Source: Cervus elaphus (Eukaryota; Chordata; Mammalia; Artiodactyla; Cervidae). From it: a stretch of DNA of 64,000 nt. The translations under genes were made by a program, and so were the position numbers. Position 1 is the first letter of the stretch. Each line of letters opens with the position of its first letter. Positions 46,721 to 58,400 of this stretch are shown one piece after another. Below the pieces are notes generated by a model. The model made no database searches and was not told the origin of the DNA. It saw only the letters and a list, made by a program, of their open reading frames with translations. The DNA is taken from assembly GCF_910594005.1 (NCBI RefSeq), contig NC_057815.1, positions 69,268,052 through 69,332,051 of the forward strand, given 5' to 3'.

Positions 46721-48040
46721 GAAAATGGTAGTTCCCTGCTCACTGTAACTGGGGGCAGTTTGGGGGAAGGATGGGGGGTTTCATACTTTTATTACTTTTT
46801 TGTCATGCAAAGTTGAGGAGAGCTTTCGAGGAGTCTCAAAGACAACTACAAAAACCCCATTGTTCTTGTGTCATAGCACTGCTTGTTACACTGTTCCTCA
46901 TGCCCTTTTATCGGCCCACCTGGAGCCCAGCTGAGAGAAGCAGAGCAGGGTCCCCCAGGGAGGGAGGGTGGATGGTGGCAGGGAGGGTGTCAAGTCATTC
47001 AGCCTCCATAGCCTTAAGTAGTTTAAGCACCTGGCCTGGGGTCGCATACCAGTAATGTAACCTTCAGTGTTCTGGGCAGGCTCACCTAGTGCTTCTCTGC
47101 CTTCCTGGGTGGGGTGACAACTGAAAGCGTGGCCCATCTGCCCAGAATAGACTTGTCTTTGGGTGGTGCTGATGCTGTTTTGGTTTGATTACCTAGGCCC
47201 CCTGCAAAATCATGTAGAGAAGGGATACTGTCAGCAAGTAGCAGAGTGAAAACAACAAGGCTGGCAAAAATGTGCAACTTTATCCCATTACTGTGAGTTT
47301 TGACAACATAGTAACTGAAAACCTAGATTAAGGCCAACAGGTTTCGCTCTGCTTTGTTTTTCTTGAGAACTAAAAACAGTAATTTACTAGTCTACTTGCC
47401 TGGTTCTATATGTGCCCCAGTGAGCACCCCTGATTATGAAATCACTCCTGGCACCAACACTTACAGCCAAGCAAGGGAGTCTGGTGGGTGCATAGATTAG
47501 AAGAAACCTTGTGGTTGCCTTTTCTCAAGAAGAATAACCTTTGCTTAGACCACAGGGATAAGCCAGCATCAGAAAAAAATCTGAGAGGAGAGGGAGCAGG
47601 GAGCTGGCTGAAGGGTTTGTGGCCATGGATACAGGTAGAAAGAATCCTAGATCCTTTCTTCTTTTGCAGGGCACTTTTCATGTCTGTAATTTGAAAATAT
47701 AATAGAGTACGTACAGTATATATATGTGGGTGTCTTTCTCCTCTATGTGTCTTTCTCCTATAAGATTGGAAGCGCCTCAGAGGGAGGGCCTGCTCTGTGT
47801 TACATCTGTTTCCTGTCCCCACGGCCTGGCCTGGCACATGTAGTAGCTATTCTTTGGATGAGTATAGTTTCAAGTCAAACCTCCGCTCCTGCCTAGTAGC
47901 TCCCTTTTTTGTGAGCCATTTCTCTGTGTGATTTCTCATCTGAAGAACACACGTCACATGGACCTTGTGTTCATACCTCCCTGTGTCTCTGGACCCGGTT
48001 TGTTCATACAGCTATATTGAAGCTTATAGCTTCAGCCAAG
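46721..48040. other. Unassigned intronic sequence
   Basis: No repeat or gene recognised in about 1.3 kb. The frame pairs at 46771-47277 and 47442-47837 overlap on opposite strands and have no known domains. Confidence 0.35.
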
Positions 48041-48044
48041 CATG

Positions 48045-48160
48045 ATGTCTGGAACTGTGATCAGTACTCCAGGGGTGGCTTCACCAGTCCAGGATATAAA
48101 ATGACCATCATTTCCAGAGTCTGGATACTCTATTTCCATTAACTAATTATTATTTATTAT
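48045..48160 (+). mobile_element. L3/CR1 LINE fragment
   Basis: 'gtctggaactgtgatcagtactccaggggtggcttcaccagtccagg' is close to the CR1/L3 phrase for this region. Confidence 0.6.
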
Positions 48161-48164
48161 TTCA

Positions 48165-48270
48165 GATTTAGAGTAATAATGTATACCCTGCTTTGACAGG
48201 GTTTTTGTGAAGACCAAGTGAAATGATGTATATGAAATTACTTCAGAAACTATAATGCTTTGTATAGCCA
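48165..48270 (+). mobile_element. MIR 3' fragment (sense)
   Basis: 'ctgctttgacagggtttttgtgaagaccaagtgaaatgatgtatatg' resembles the MIR 3' half. Confidence 0.5.
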
Positions 48271-48499
48271 AACAGTGATTATTATTGCTGGCCCAAATGT
48301 ATCTTCCTGAGAAAACTTAAGTTTGAAGGAAGATGAAGACCAAGTATTAACAAAACATGTGCGACTACCATTATACAGGAGAGGTCACTTCCCAAGTTAA
48401 TTTTTCATGAAACACACACACATCTCCTTGGTCCTCTCTCTGCCAGCTGTCTAACACAAGGTGATTAACATTTGGGTATTGCAAAAGCTATTGACCATT

Positions 48500-48600
48500 G
48501 AGTTATGAGTCATGGCTTTTAGTCCAGCCTTGCCCCTGCCTCGCTGAGGTTATCATGGACAAGTCTTTGAAGTTCTCTGCCAAATGACAGTATCTATTTT
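48500..48600 (+). mobile_element. MIR fragment (sense)
   Basis: 'gagtcatggcttttagtccagccttgcccctgcctcgc...tcatggacaagtctttgaag' fits a MIR core about 400 bases before the UVRAG last exon. Confidence 0.5.
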
Positions 48601-49006
48601 ATGAAAGTAAAATAAGACTTGGAATATTAGAAACAAGAATATTGGTAGCTCTACAGACATATGAATATGATCACATCCACATATATTTTTCTTTCCAGAT
48701 CCAATCCCTCCAGTTGCCTTGGCTCCTCCCCATATGACATGGCCTCTGCCCTCCGCCCTGTCCTGGGCACTCCCCTCTGCATATATTTTAGTATGTCTTG
48801 TAGCCTTCTTAAAGGAAGTTCCCAATGCTGAACTCATAATACTTTGTTGTATCTTGCATTTGGACACTACAGTTACTACTAAGATTTAAGTATTATCAGT
48901 TTGTATTTTCTCAAACTTGAACATATTATTTCCTATCTCTTGATCCAGAAGGTTTAAGCTAAGTTCTGAAGTTGAAAGTAACTTCTCATTTTTCTTTGTC
49001 TTCTAG

Positions 49007-49709
49007 TGACAGACATCACACCTCCAGTGCAATCCCTGTTCCAAAGAGACAAAGCTCCATATTTGGGGGTGCAGATGTAGGCTTCTCTGGGGGGATTCCT
49101 TCACCAGACAAAGGATACCGGAAACGGGCCAGCTCAGAGAATGAGAGACTCCAGTACAAGACCCCTCCCCCCAGTTACAACTCTGCACTAGTCCAGCCTG
49201 TGACCCCTGTGCCCTCCACGGGAGAATCTGACAGAAAGACCGCGTCTCTATCTTCCTCCTTGGACACCTCCTTGGACCTCTCCAAAGAAAACAAGAAAAA
49301 AGGGGTAGATCTGGGCGACAGCTTAAATGGAGGCCACGTGAGTGTGAACACTAGCCAGGAGCAGGGACAAGCCCTCTCGGGGCCTCCGGCCACAGTCAAC
49401 GGCACCCTTCTGCCCAGTGAGCAGGCCAGCTCCTCCGGCTCCCAGCTCCCCGGGGGCTTCCACCCAGTCTCGGAAGCCGAGCTCTGCTGCACCGTGGAGC
49501 AAGCAGAAGAGATCATCGGAATGGAAGCCACAGGCTTCACCTCGGGCGATCAGCTGGAAGCATTTAACTGCATCCCTGTGGACAGTGCCGTGGCAGTGGA
49601 GTGTGATGAACAAGTTCTGGGAGAATTTGAAGAGTTCTCCCGAAGGATCTATGCACTGAACGAAAACGTATCCAGTTTCCGCAGGCCACGCAGGAGTTCT
49701 GATAAGTGA
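49007..49709 (+). CDS. UVRAG: UVRAG last coding exon (C-terminal regulatory tail and stop)
   Basis: This exon encodes 233 residues plus a TGA stop, after one base completing the split Cys codon. The acceptor is a pyrimidine-rich tract ending TTCTAG at 49001-49006. With human numbering (D467 to K699) there is no net length change. The tail is Ser/Pro-rich and probably disordered, then becomes acidic and ordered-looking near the end (EFEEFSRRIYALNE). Sites known from human UVRAG are present in register: Ser498-Pro (49101-49106) and Ser550 and Ser571 (49257, 49320), reported mTORC1 targets; a PPxY motif at residues 520-523 (49167-49178) with Ser522, linked to SMURF1 binding; Lys517 and Lys559, reported ubiquitination sites; and Ser689 (49674), a reported CK1 site near the VPS16/HOPS-binding end. 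Base composition is GC-richer than the flanks, as expected of coding sequence. An intronic ATG at 48972 is in frame with this exon but lies upstream of the acceptor and is probably chance. Confidence 0.97.
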
Positions 49710-50898
49710 AGCGAGCGGACAGATGGTAGGACCAGGATGGAGTCACTGCTTGAAATGAGGATAAAGCTGCACTGGTTACCCTTTGTAGTAATTATGACAC
49801 AAAATGAATATTAATGGAGGATATTCCTCAGAAAAATAGACTTTGTGAATCAAGGAGGGACTCAGGATCATTGTGTATCAATGGGCCAGACAAAGTTAGA
49901 TTTTGCTTGCAAGATTTTGCTTTTCAGGCCTGACAATTGTTTTAAGGCAAAAGTCACTCTCTAGCTTGAGTCACCTTATAGGCATTTGTCTGCTTTTTTA
50001 TTTACACTTATATGTTATCCTCAGAGGGAAGATGATAATATATAAATAATATAATGAACTCGCCTTTAGATTCTCATAGCATTTGCCCTCACCATAGTTT
50101 ATGAAACTTTTGGGAAAATTGAATATTCAGTAAAAGGTCTCCACCACTGACTGAAGGATCTTTGGCCATCCATCAGGTTGATGAGTAAGAAGCACAATGG
50201 TCTCGTATACAAAGGCCCATTGGCCTCTGCCCCCAGACTCCACAGTCAGCCCAGCTGTTATGCCATTGGCACAGTAGATGTCTTGTGTATCCTGACCACA
50301 GAGGACATCACATTTGCTAGTTCTTTAATGCAGTTGCCGTGACCTCCCACCTCTTTCAGTCAGCCATACCCTTGATGCAGCCCTCAGATTATCTGAAAAA
50401 CCTCACCTCTGGAGGATCCCTCTGGGGACCCTCAAGGACCCTCCCCCACAAGGTTATTATAGTCAGACAACATTAAGTTCCCTCTGGGGGCCAAAGTTTT
50501 TATGTGGGCAGATGCTGTTGTCAAAAACTGGCTGTGCTTTCTGGCAATGCACTCACCGTATAGAAATCCCTATATGTAAATCCCATGTTAATTTATTAAA
50601 TTTCAGTTAGAAAGGAGGCATTGTGTATGATGAAATATACGTAGGGAGTCAGGCTGTCCAGTGTGCAAACTGCAAGGCAGTTGATGTAGTTGGATTCAGA
50701 GACTAGATGAGGCATAGAATACTATTGGTATGTGTGCAATTGCATAAATATTAAATTATGTTTTTGAAGTCCATTTTCATTCCTGGAGCTCAGATTTCAT
50801 TTGCTATTGTTGTATACTTTATATACCCAAGGACATTGCCTCAGGGTTGCAAGCTCTTTAAGGAGATTTTATGCTTATATCCATGTATTATATAGAAG

Positions 50899-50904
50899 AA
50901 TAAA
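50899..50904 (+). promoter_or_regulatory. UVRAG: Candidate proximal poly(A) signal of UVRAG
   Basis: This is a canonical AATAAA about 1.19 kb after the stop. T-rich sequence, including a run of six T residues, follows 30-40 bases downstream, as expected for a cleavage region. Whether it is used is inference. Confidence 0.5.
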
Positions 50905-51280
50905 AATTGAGTTTATTTCACTCAACCTGATTTTTTCCCAACTTTGAAATTCCTCTTGAACCTACATCTCCATATGTTACATCATGACAGGACTAGCCTG
51001 AACAAAACCTGTGGCTGTATCTAAGCTAATGTTGACTTCATTTGAGTTTACATATTGTATATAGCAACACACATCACAGGTGTACTCTGCAATAGCTCAT
51101 TCGTCCTACATAACAATTTAACTCATAGGTTTCATAATCATTGTCATACTTCGTCCAAGCATTCCTCGGCTCAGTTTTAATATATAGCTACATTGTTAAA
51201 TGGAATAGTTCATGTTGTTATTTTTTCATGTAAAGAACTCACAGAATCATTGCATGACAGACAGACCCAACTTGCAAGCA

Positions 51281-51286
51281 ATTAAA
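51281..51286 (+). promoter_or_regulatory. UVRAG: Candidate variant poly(A) signal (ATTAAA)
   Basis: This is ATTAAA, the commonest variant signal, about 1.57 kb after the stop. The downstream sequence is only moderately T-rich. It is a weaker candidate than the AATAAA copies. Confidence 0.3.
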
Positions 51287-51595
51287 AGCTTTAACTTGAT
51301 CTGAAGAAATCCATCTTATTTCTCATAAATAGGTGGAACTACTCCAAACCTGGAGCAGAAGCCATCTGTAGAGTCATGGCTTCTTTGACAGTGTACTGTC
51401 ATTCATTTTAGAGTCAGTAAGGGTGGAGCTAGACATGGTCTTAGATGTACATCCGACTGGGCTGTGGGTCCTCCAGTGAAGCAACATCTACCTCCCAAGC
51501 CCAGAAGAAAGGCTTTGAAGGACTCTGTTAGTACTGAACAGTGGAAGGTGAATCACATGTGATTTTTGGTTCCTCAGATATGGGAGAGACCTTTA

Positions 51596-51601
51596 AATAA
51601 A
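51596..51601 (+). promoter_or_regulatory. UVRAG: Candidate poly(A) signal
   Basis: Canonical AATAAA about 1.89 kb after the UVRAG stop. It lacks an obvious GT-rich tract in the next 40 bases, so it is a weak candidate. Confidence 0.3.
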
Positions 51602-52044
51602 CTCCATGCCAAACTCAAAGACAAAGTACATTCCATTTAGGCCCTGAAGCCTGGCTCCTGGCACCACCAAGCGGAGTGACCACATATAGGAGCACCCATG
51701 TTTTACAGTGTTCATCTCAGGTTCCACAAAACCAAGTAGAGCCTGGCGCTCTGGGATTTTGTCAGTCAGTCTCCCATTTATGGACTCCCGGATTCTGGGG
51801 TTCACAGCCTTTCACCCCCACAGCATGGAACCCCACCATTGAATGTGATCAGGTAGCACAGAACTGATGGATGGTTACCTGCACATTTTCCTGATCTACA
51901 CTGTGTCCAATGATGTTATGCCTCAAAACACCACTTGTAGGTTTGGGTTTGTTTAGATTTTGGGTTTTCATTGAGTTTGTTTGATGTCTGCAGCTTTTGC
52001 CATACTTGGATATATGTAAATCCTACAGCATTACATTCTCCAGG

Positions 52045-52050
52045 AATAAA
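52045..52050 (+). promoter_or_regulatory. UVRAG: Candidate poly(A) signal
   Basis: Canonical AATAAA about 2.34 kb after the stop. Downstream bases include TCTCTGACATTTCCC, weakly pyrimidine-rich. Use is unproven. Confidence 0.3.
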
Positions 52051-52552
52051 TCTCTGACATTTCCCAAAGCTGCAGAATTCATTTTGCCTCTGTTTAAAGT
52101 GGCCAAGGCCAAAATATGGGATGAAGTTATTATCTCCTACTAATCTTTGTAATTATTCTTGTAAACCACTAAAAAAACAAAATTGCTTTGAGAATATAAG
52201 TTGAAATGAAAACTCAGTCCTGTCGATTTCTGAACTGCTAAGGGCCCTTTCAGTTTTCATGTAGCCGAAACACTCTCTAACAGCCAGCAAATGTTATCAG
52301 ATGAATATTTGCTTGTGTTTTCTCTCTCTACTTCCCCGTTACCCACTTTAAAAATTCCAGAGATTTTTTCCCCCCAGAATATTAGTTTTGGAAGATTGTA
52401 TCCAACTATATTTTTTTAGCAGTTCTAATGGTGCCCATTTATCCTGACCTAACTGGTTATTTAAATAATTTTTTAAACCACCACCAATAATAAATGGCAT
52501 GTGAAACTGATCTGTTGGTAATTGGAAGAAAAGTCAGCATCTGTATTTATAA

Positions 52553-52558
52553 AATAAA
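52553..52558 (+). promoter_or_regulatory. UVRAG: Candidate distal poly(A) signal of UVRAG
   Basis: This canonical AATAAA sits 59 bases after another one at 52489. A T- and GT-rich stretch (52585-52640, with several TGT and GTTT groups) follows it, which is the best downstream element in the region. It is the most plausible distal 3' end if the UTR is long. Confidence 0.45.
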
Positions 52559-52829
52559 ATTGATTAGTATTTATTTTGAGAGTAAAAGTGTATGTTATTT
52601 CCCTGTGATGTTTGAGTCCTGTCTTCTTCATTGTTTTGAATTTCATATTAAAGCGGAGTTAACTATGAAAACCTCATTATTAAACAGTCTGCCAGCCATT
52701 CCACATTTACTGAACTAGCCCCCCTTCCACTTTGAAAGGGACTGGACTAAACAAGTTTATATGAAAATTAATCAACCTTGACCCCTGCCACAGTCCCCAG
52801 TTGGGAGTGAGGGAAGGAAGGGTGGCATA

Positions 52830-53180
52830 GGTAAATTAACAATTAAGTACAATTCAGTGTGATAAATTCTATGATGGAGAGATGTGTAGCCATGCTACAG
52901 AATTCAGAGGAAGTTATTCTGACTCAAGGATTAAGAAAGGGTCATGAAGTTAATACAGATGAAAGATGTATGAGACTTCACATTACAGATGGAGGGAACA
53001 GCATGGGCAAAGGCCCAGAGGCAGGGCAGGGCCGCATGCATATTTGCAAAACTGCAAGGAGTTTGCTGTGCTTGGGCCCTGAATGGATGTGAGGAAAGGT
53101 AAGGGGAGAAATTGAATTGTGGGCCCATGGGGGAAGGACTTAGGATAAAAAGTGAAGAGATTTGGATGCATGCTATGGAC
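52830..53180 (-). mobile_element. L2 LINE 3' end (antisense)
   Basis: 'gatggagggaacagcatgggcaaaggcccagaggcagg' is the antisense L2 'gcctttgcacatgctgttcc' region. It marks the end of the repeat-free UVRAG 3' region. Confidence 0.8.
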
Positions 53181-53439
53181 GACTGACCAGTAACCTTTCC
53201 AGTCTTTAAAATAGAAGAGTAACTTGTTTAGATGTGAATTATAACTAGCAGCCAAGTTGAAGCTGGACTCAAGTGATACTCTTCTTAATCTTCTATACCA
53301 TTTAGTTTCAGGGGAAAAAAAAAAAAGCCTCTGAAAAAAAAGGTCCATCCTTGTGTTCCTAATGGTTTCGGGGTAAGGAATGAATAATGAACTGGATTTT
53401 TACCATGTGGTACAAAGGGCAGCCAGCATCTATTCTTTA
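53181..53439. other. Unassigned intergenic sequence
   Basis: No gene or repeat recognised. A short A-rich run lies near 53310. Confidence 0.35.
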
Positions 53440-53550
53440 GAAGCTAGATTCTGAATGCCCCAACTCAGCCACTTAGACGTTAAGACTCCGGTCAAGTCAC
53501 TGAACTAAGGACTCCTCAGTTCTTGATCTGTAAAGAATTGAAGAGAACTC
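53440..53550 (+). mobile_element. MIR fragment (sense)
   Basis: 'agaagctagattctgaatgcccc...actcagccacttagacg' and 'ggtcaagtcactgaac' match a MIR core. Confidence 0.55.
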
Positions 53551-53730
53551 TGCCAGTATGTTTGTATAGGACCTACACCATCAATGTTGGTTCCTTTTTG
53601 TCCTGTGGGAGACCGTCGCCTAGTGACAGAAAGGATACCTGAAACCTGTTGTCACCATTTCTTGTCCTAGCACTTGAGCCCAGCCACTTCTCTGAATCTG
53701 GCTCTTAATCTGTCATGTGGGGATGATACC

Positions 53731-54621
53731 TCACACCAGTCAGAATGGGTGTCATCAAAAAGTCTACAAATAATAAATGCTAGAGAAGGAGTGGAGAAAG
53801 GGAACCCTGCTACACTGTTGGTGGGGAGGTAAATTGGTACAGCCACTATGGAGAACAGTATGGAGGTCCCTTAAAAAACTAAAAACAGAGTTATAATAAT
53901 GATCCACCAATCCCACGCCTGGACATTTATCCGAGAAAACCGTAATTCGAAAAGAGTCATGCACCCAGATGTTCATAGCAGCTCTATATACAATAGCCAA
54001 GACATACAGACACAACCTAAATGTCCATCGACAAGATGTGGTGTGTATATGAATATTAGTCATGAAAAATGGCATTTGCAGCAATATGGATGGACCTAGA
54101 GATTATCATACTAAGTGAAGTAAGTTAGAAAAAGACAAGTATCATATGATATCACTTATATGTGGAACCTAAAAAAATGACACTTAGCTGTGTCAGAATC
54201 ACAGATGGAGAAAGCACAGTTGCCAGGCTGTATAGGAGTGGGGAGGGATAAACTGGGAGATTGGGATTGACGTATACACACTACTTTGTGACCCCGTGGA
54301 CTGTAGCCCGCCAGGCTTCTCTGTCCATGGGATTTACCAGGCAAGATACTGGAGTAGGGGATCTTCCTGACCAAGGGATCGAACCCATGTCTCCTGTCTT
54401 CTGCATTGCAGGCAGATTTTCTACCCACTGAGTCATCAGGGAAGCCCATATATAAAATGACTAATAAGGACCTATGGTATAGTACAGGGAACTCAATAAC
54501 TGTAACGGCCCATCTGGGAAGATAAAGAATGGATGTGTGTATAACTGATTCACTTTGTTGTGCACCTGAAACTAATACATTGTAAATCAACTATACTCAA
54601 TAAAAAAACTTTTTTAAAGTA
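53731..54621 (+). mobile_element. L1 3' end (sense), flanked by an 11-bp target duplication
   Basis: It starts 'tcacaccagtcagaatggg' and follows L1 order ('gctacactgttggtgggg', 'ccgtaattcgaaaagagtcatgc', 'gattgggattgacgtatac', 'caactatactcaataaaaaa'). GGGATGATACC flanks it at 53720-53730 and 54622-54632. A Bov-tA splits it at 54286-54447. Frames inside are ORF2 or UTR shadows. Confidence 0.93.
54286..54447 (-). mobile_element. Bov-tA SINE (antisense) nested in L1
   Basis: 'tgtgaccccgtggactgtagcc' leads to the antisense head 'ccactgagtcatcagggaagccc'. It interrupts the L1 at 'cacactact' / 'atataaaatgac'. Confidence 0.92.
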
Positions 54622-54690
54622 GGGATGATACCCACCCCTCTAACCTCTCTAAACCTCTCCCCACCCCGAAACCCGGTACTAGATAGAGTG

Positions 54691-55427
54691 TAAGAAGTGA
54701 TCAGTATTTTTATGAAACACTTGATCTTTACAAAGCACCATGCACAGAGGGAGGAATTAGTCATTCAACAAGGATTTCTTGCAACATATACATCAGGCTT
54801 TGAAATGGAGATCTCCATTCTGTACACGTTGAGAATGTATCTGGGCTGAAACTGCTCTTTTGAAAAACTAAGCGCTAAACAAATGTCAAGAGTTCTGAAG
54901 TATTTCGGTGGGTGGCATGGACACAGTGTGGAGATATGGTCTATAAACCTAATTAGCTTAATTTTCATGGTTTTTTAACACCTGGCAGGTGAGTTTATTT
55001 AGGCCACCTTATCCATACATATTCTGTCTCAGCTTCTGGCTGCTTCACTGAACCCTGAACCGGTGCCCAGAGCTCTTAATTTCACTCAAAGCAGATAGAG
55101 GCTTTCTTTTTTTTTTTTTTCCCCTCTTAGCATATCTAATTATAGTTTCGTAGGTAGACAGCTCAGCCTTGTGGATTTTAAATGAATAAAAAAAATACAT
55201 GTCTATAAAATAATTCCACACTTTTTTTAGACTGGCAATGTCAGCAATCCAGAAAAAGAGTGGTCATGAATCTAGATTAAAAAGACAGTCAGTTGAAGAA
55301 ATATTAATAGCTCTAGTCAGCCAAGCCCAGAACTACAAGGGGAAGAGTGCAGTCTGTTAGCCTTTTGGTTTTGCACAGAACACAAGTCTAATAAACTTAT
55401 TTCTCTTTAGTCCCCATTAAAGTACAA
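54691..55427. other. Unassigned intergenic sequence
   Basis: No gene or repeat recognised, except a 14-base T run near 55109. Confidence 0.4.
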
Positions 55428-58400
55428 GCAAACCACTCTAGTATTCTTGCTGTGAGGACCCAGTGAAAGTATAAAAAGGCAAAAAGATAGGACACTGAAA
55501 GATGAGCCCCCCAGGTTGGGAGGTGTCCAATATGCCACTGGGGAAAAGCAGAGGGCAATTATTAATAGCTCCAGAAAGAATGAAGTGACTGGGCCAAAGT
55601 AAAAACGACGCCCAGTTGTGGAGGTGTCTGGTGGTGAAAGTAATATGTGATGCTGTAAAGAACAATATTGCATAGGAACCTGGGATGTTAGGTCCATGAA
55701 TCAAGGTAAATTGGATGTAGTCAAGCAGGAAATGGCAAGAGTAAACAACATCTTAGGAATCAGTGAACTAAATGGACGGGAATGGGCAAATTTAATTCAT
55801 AATGGCCATTATATCTGCAACTGTGGGCAAGAATTCCATAGAAGAAATGGAGTAGCCCTTATAGTCAACAAAGGAGTCCGAAATGCAGTACTTGCATTCA
55901 GTCTCAAAAACAATAGAATGATCTTGGTTCATTTCCAAGCAAACCACTCAACATCACAGTAATCCAAGTCTATGCCCCAACCACTGATGCTGAAGAAGCT
56001 GAAGTTGACCAGTTCTATGAAGACCTACAAGACCTTCTAGAACTAACACCATTAAAAGATATCCTTTTCATTACAGGGGATTAGAATACCAAAGCAGGAA
56101 GTCAAGAGGTACATGGAGTAACAGGCAAGTTTGATCTTGAAGTACAAAATGAATCAGGGCAAAGGCTAACAGAAGTTTGCTAAGAGAAAACACTGGTCAT
56201 ATCTAACACCCTTTTCCAACAACACAAGATCACTTTATACATGGGCATCACCAGATGGTCAATAGCAAAATCAGATTGATTATACTCTTTGCAGTCAAAG
56301 ATAGTAAAAGTTCTACACAGTCAGCAAAAACAAGACCTGGAGCTGACTATGGCTCAGATCATCAGCTCCTTATAGCAAAATTCATGCTTAAACTAAATAA
56401 AGTGGGGAAGACCACCAGGCCATTTTCAGGGATGACCTAAATCAAATTCCTTATGATTATACAATGGAGGTGATGAACAAATTCAAGGGATTAGATCTGG
56501 TAAACAGTGCCTGAAGAACTATGGGCAGAGTTTCATAACACTGTACAGGAAACAATGACCAAAACCATCCCAAAGAAAAATGGGACTTCCTTGGTGGTCT
56601 AGTGGTTGGGATTCCATGCTCCCAATGCAGGGGTCCCAGGTTCATTTCCTAGTCAGGGAACTAGATCCCATATGCCACAACTAAAGATCCTGCAGGCTGT
56701 AACTAAGACCCAGTGCAGCAAAATGAAAAATATTTAGAAAAAGAAAAAGAAATGTAAGAAGGCAACGTGGTTATCTGAGGAAGCTTTACAAATAACTGAG
56801 GAAAGAAGAGTAGCAAAAAGCAAGGGAGAAAAGGAAAGATACGCCCAACTGAATGCAGAATTCCAGAGAATAGCAAGGAGAGATAAGAAGGCCTTCTTCA
56901 ATGAACAATGCAAAGAAATAGAAAAAAACAATAGAATGAGAAAGACTAGACATCTCTCTGAGAAAAGTGGATATATCAAATAAACATTTCATGCAAGGAT
57001 GGACATGATAAAAGAAAGGATCTAACAGAGGCAGAAGAGACTAAGAAGAGGTGATAAGAATATAAAGAAAACTGTACAAAAAAGGTCTTAATGACCGGCA
57101 TAACCACAAAGGTATGGTCACTCACCTAGAGCCAGACATCTTGGAGTATGAAGTCAGGTGGGCCTTGGGAAGCATTACTACCAATAAAGCTAGTGGAGGT
57201 GATAGAATACCAGCCAAACTATTTAAAATCCTAAAAGATGATGCTGTTAAAGTGCTGTACTCAATATGTCAGCAAATTTGGAAAACCCAGCAGTGGCCAC
57301 AGGACTGGAAAAGGTCAGTTTTCATCCCAATTCCCAAGAAGGGCAGTGCTAAAGAATGTTCAAACTATCAGACAATTGTGCTCTCTTCCCCGTAGTAAGG
57401 TTATGCTCAAAGTCCTTCAAGCTAGGCATTAGCAGTACTTGAATTAAGAACTCCCAGACGTACCATCTGGGTTTAGAAAAGGCAGAGGAACCAGAAATCA
57501 ATCAAACTGCCAACATTCATTGGATCAAAGAGAAAGCAAGGGAATTCCAAAAAAATATCTACTTCTGTTTTATTGACTACACTAAAGCCTTTGGCTATGT
57601 GGATCACAACGAACTGTGGAAAATTCTTAAAGAGATGGGAATACCAGACCATCTTACCTGTCTCCTGAGAAACCTGTATTCGGGCCAAGAAGCAACAGTT
57701 AGAACCTTACATGGAACAATGGACTGGTTCAAAATTGGGAAAGGAATTCATCAAGGCTATATATTGTCACCCTATTTGACTTAAATGCAGAATATATCAT
57801 GCGAAGTGTCAAGCGGGATGAGTTACAAGCTGGAATCAAGATTGCCGGGAGAAATATCAACAATCTTAGATATGCAGATGATACTACTCTAATGGCAGAA
57901 AGTGAAGAGGAACTAAAGAGCCTCTTGATGAGGGTGAAAGAGGAGAGTGAAAAAGCTGGCTTAAAACTCAAGATTCAAAAAACTAAGATCATGGCATCTG
58001 GTCCCATCACTTCATGGCAAATAGAAGGGGAAAAACTGGAAACAGTGACAGATTTTTCTCTTCTTGGGCTCCAAAATCACTACAGATGGTGACCAAAGTC
58101 ATGATTTTATAAAATGCTTGAGCTTTGGAAGGAAAGCTATGACAAACCTAGACAGCATATTAAAAAGCAAAGACATCATTTTGATGACAAAGATCTGTAT
58201 AGTCAAAGCTATGGTCTTTCCAGGAGTCACATACGGGTGTGAGAGTTGGACCATAAAGAAGGCTGAGTGCTGAAGAATTGATGCTTTTGAACTGTGGTGT
58301 TGGAGAAGACTCTTGAGATTTCCCTTGGACAGCAAGGAGATCAAACCAGTCAATCCTAAAGGAAATCAACCCTAAATACTCACTGAAAGGACTGATGCTG

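Larger units (their letters stand above)
49710..52580 (+). other. UVRAG: UVRAG 3' untranslated region and immediate flank
   Basis: After the TGA at 49707 there is about 2.9 kb with no recognisable interspersed repeat, in contrast to both sides. This fits a constrained 3' UTR. Several AATAAA or ATTAAA hexamers occur (50899, 51281, 51596, 52045, 52489, 52553), so the true end cannot be fixed by sequence alone. The last good signal, at 52553, is followed by a GT-rich stretch, so I drew the outer limit there. The UTR could end as early as about 50925. Open frames in this stretch (for example 51593-51867 on either strand) look like chance. Confidence 0.55.
53660..54690 (+). mobile_element. MIR interrupted by an L1 3' end
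   Basis: The MIR left part ends '...gctcttaatctgtcatgtggggatgatacc'. After the L1 the sequence resumes 'gggatgatacccacccctc' and goes on to 'gtgatcagtattttt', giving a single MIR split by the element at 53731-54621. Confidence 0.65.

Noticed and set aside
48972..49006. An in-frame ATG upstream of the last UVRAG exon, which could suggest an alternative 245-residue protein
   Set aside because: These bases are the intron's pyrimidine tract and acceptor. The frame is open there by chance. No promoter-like sequence is visible, and the known protein joins exon 14 to 49007 in phase.
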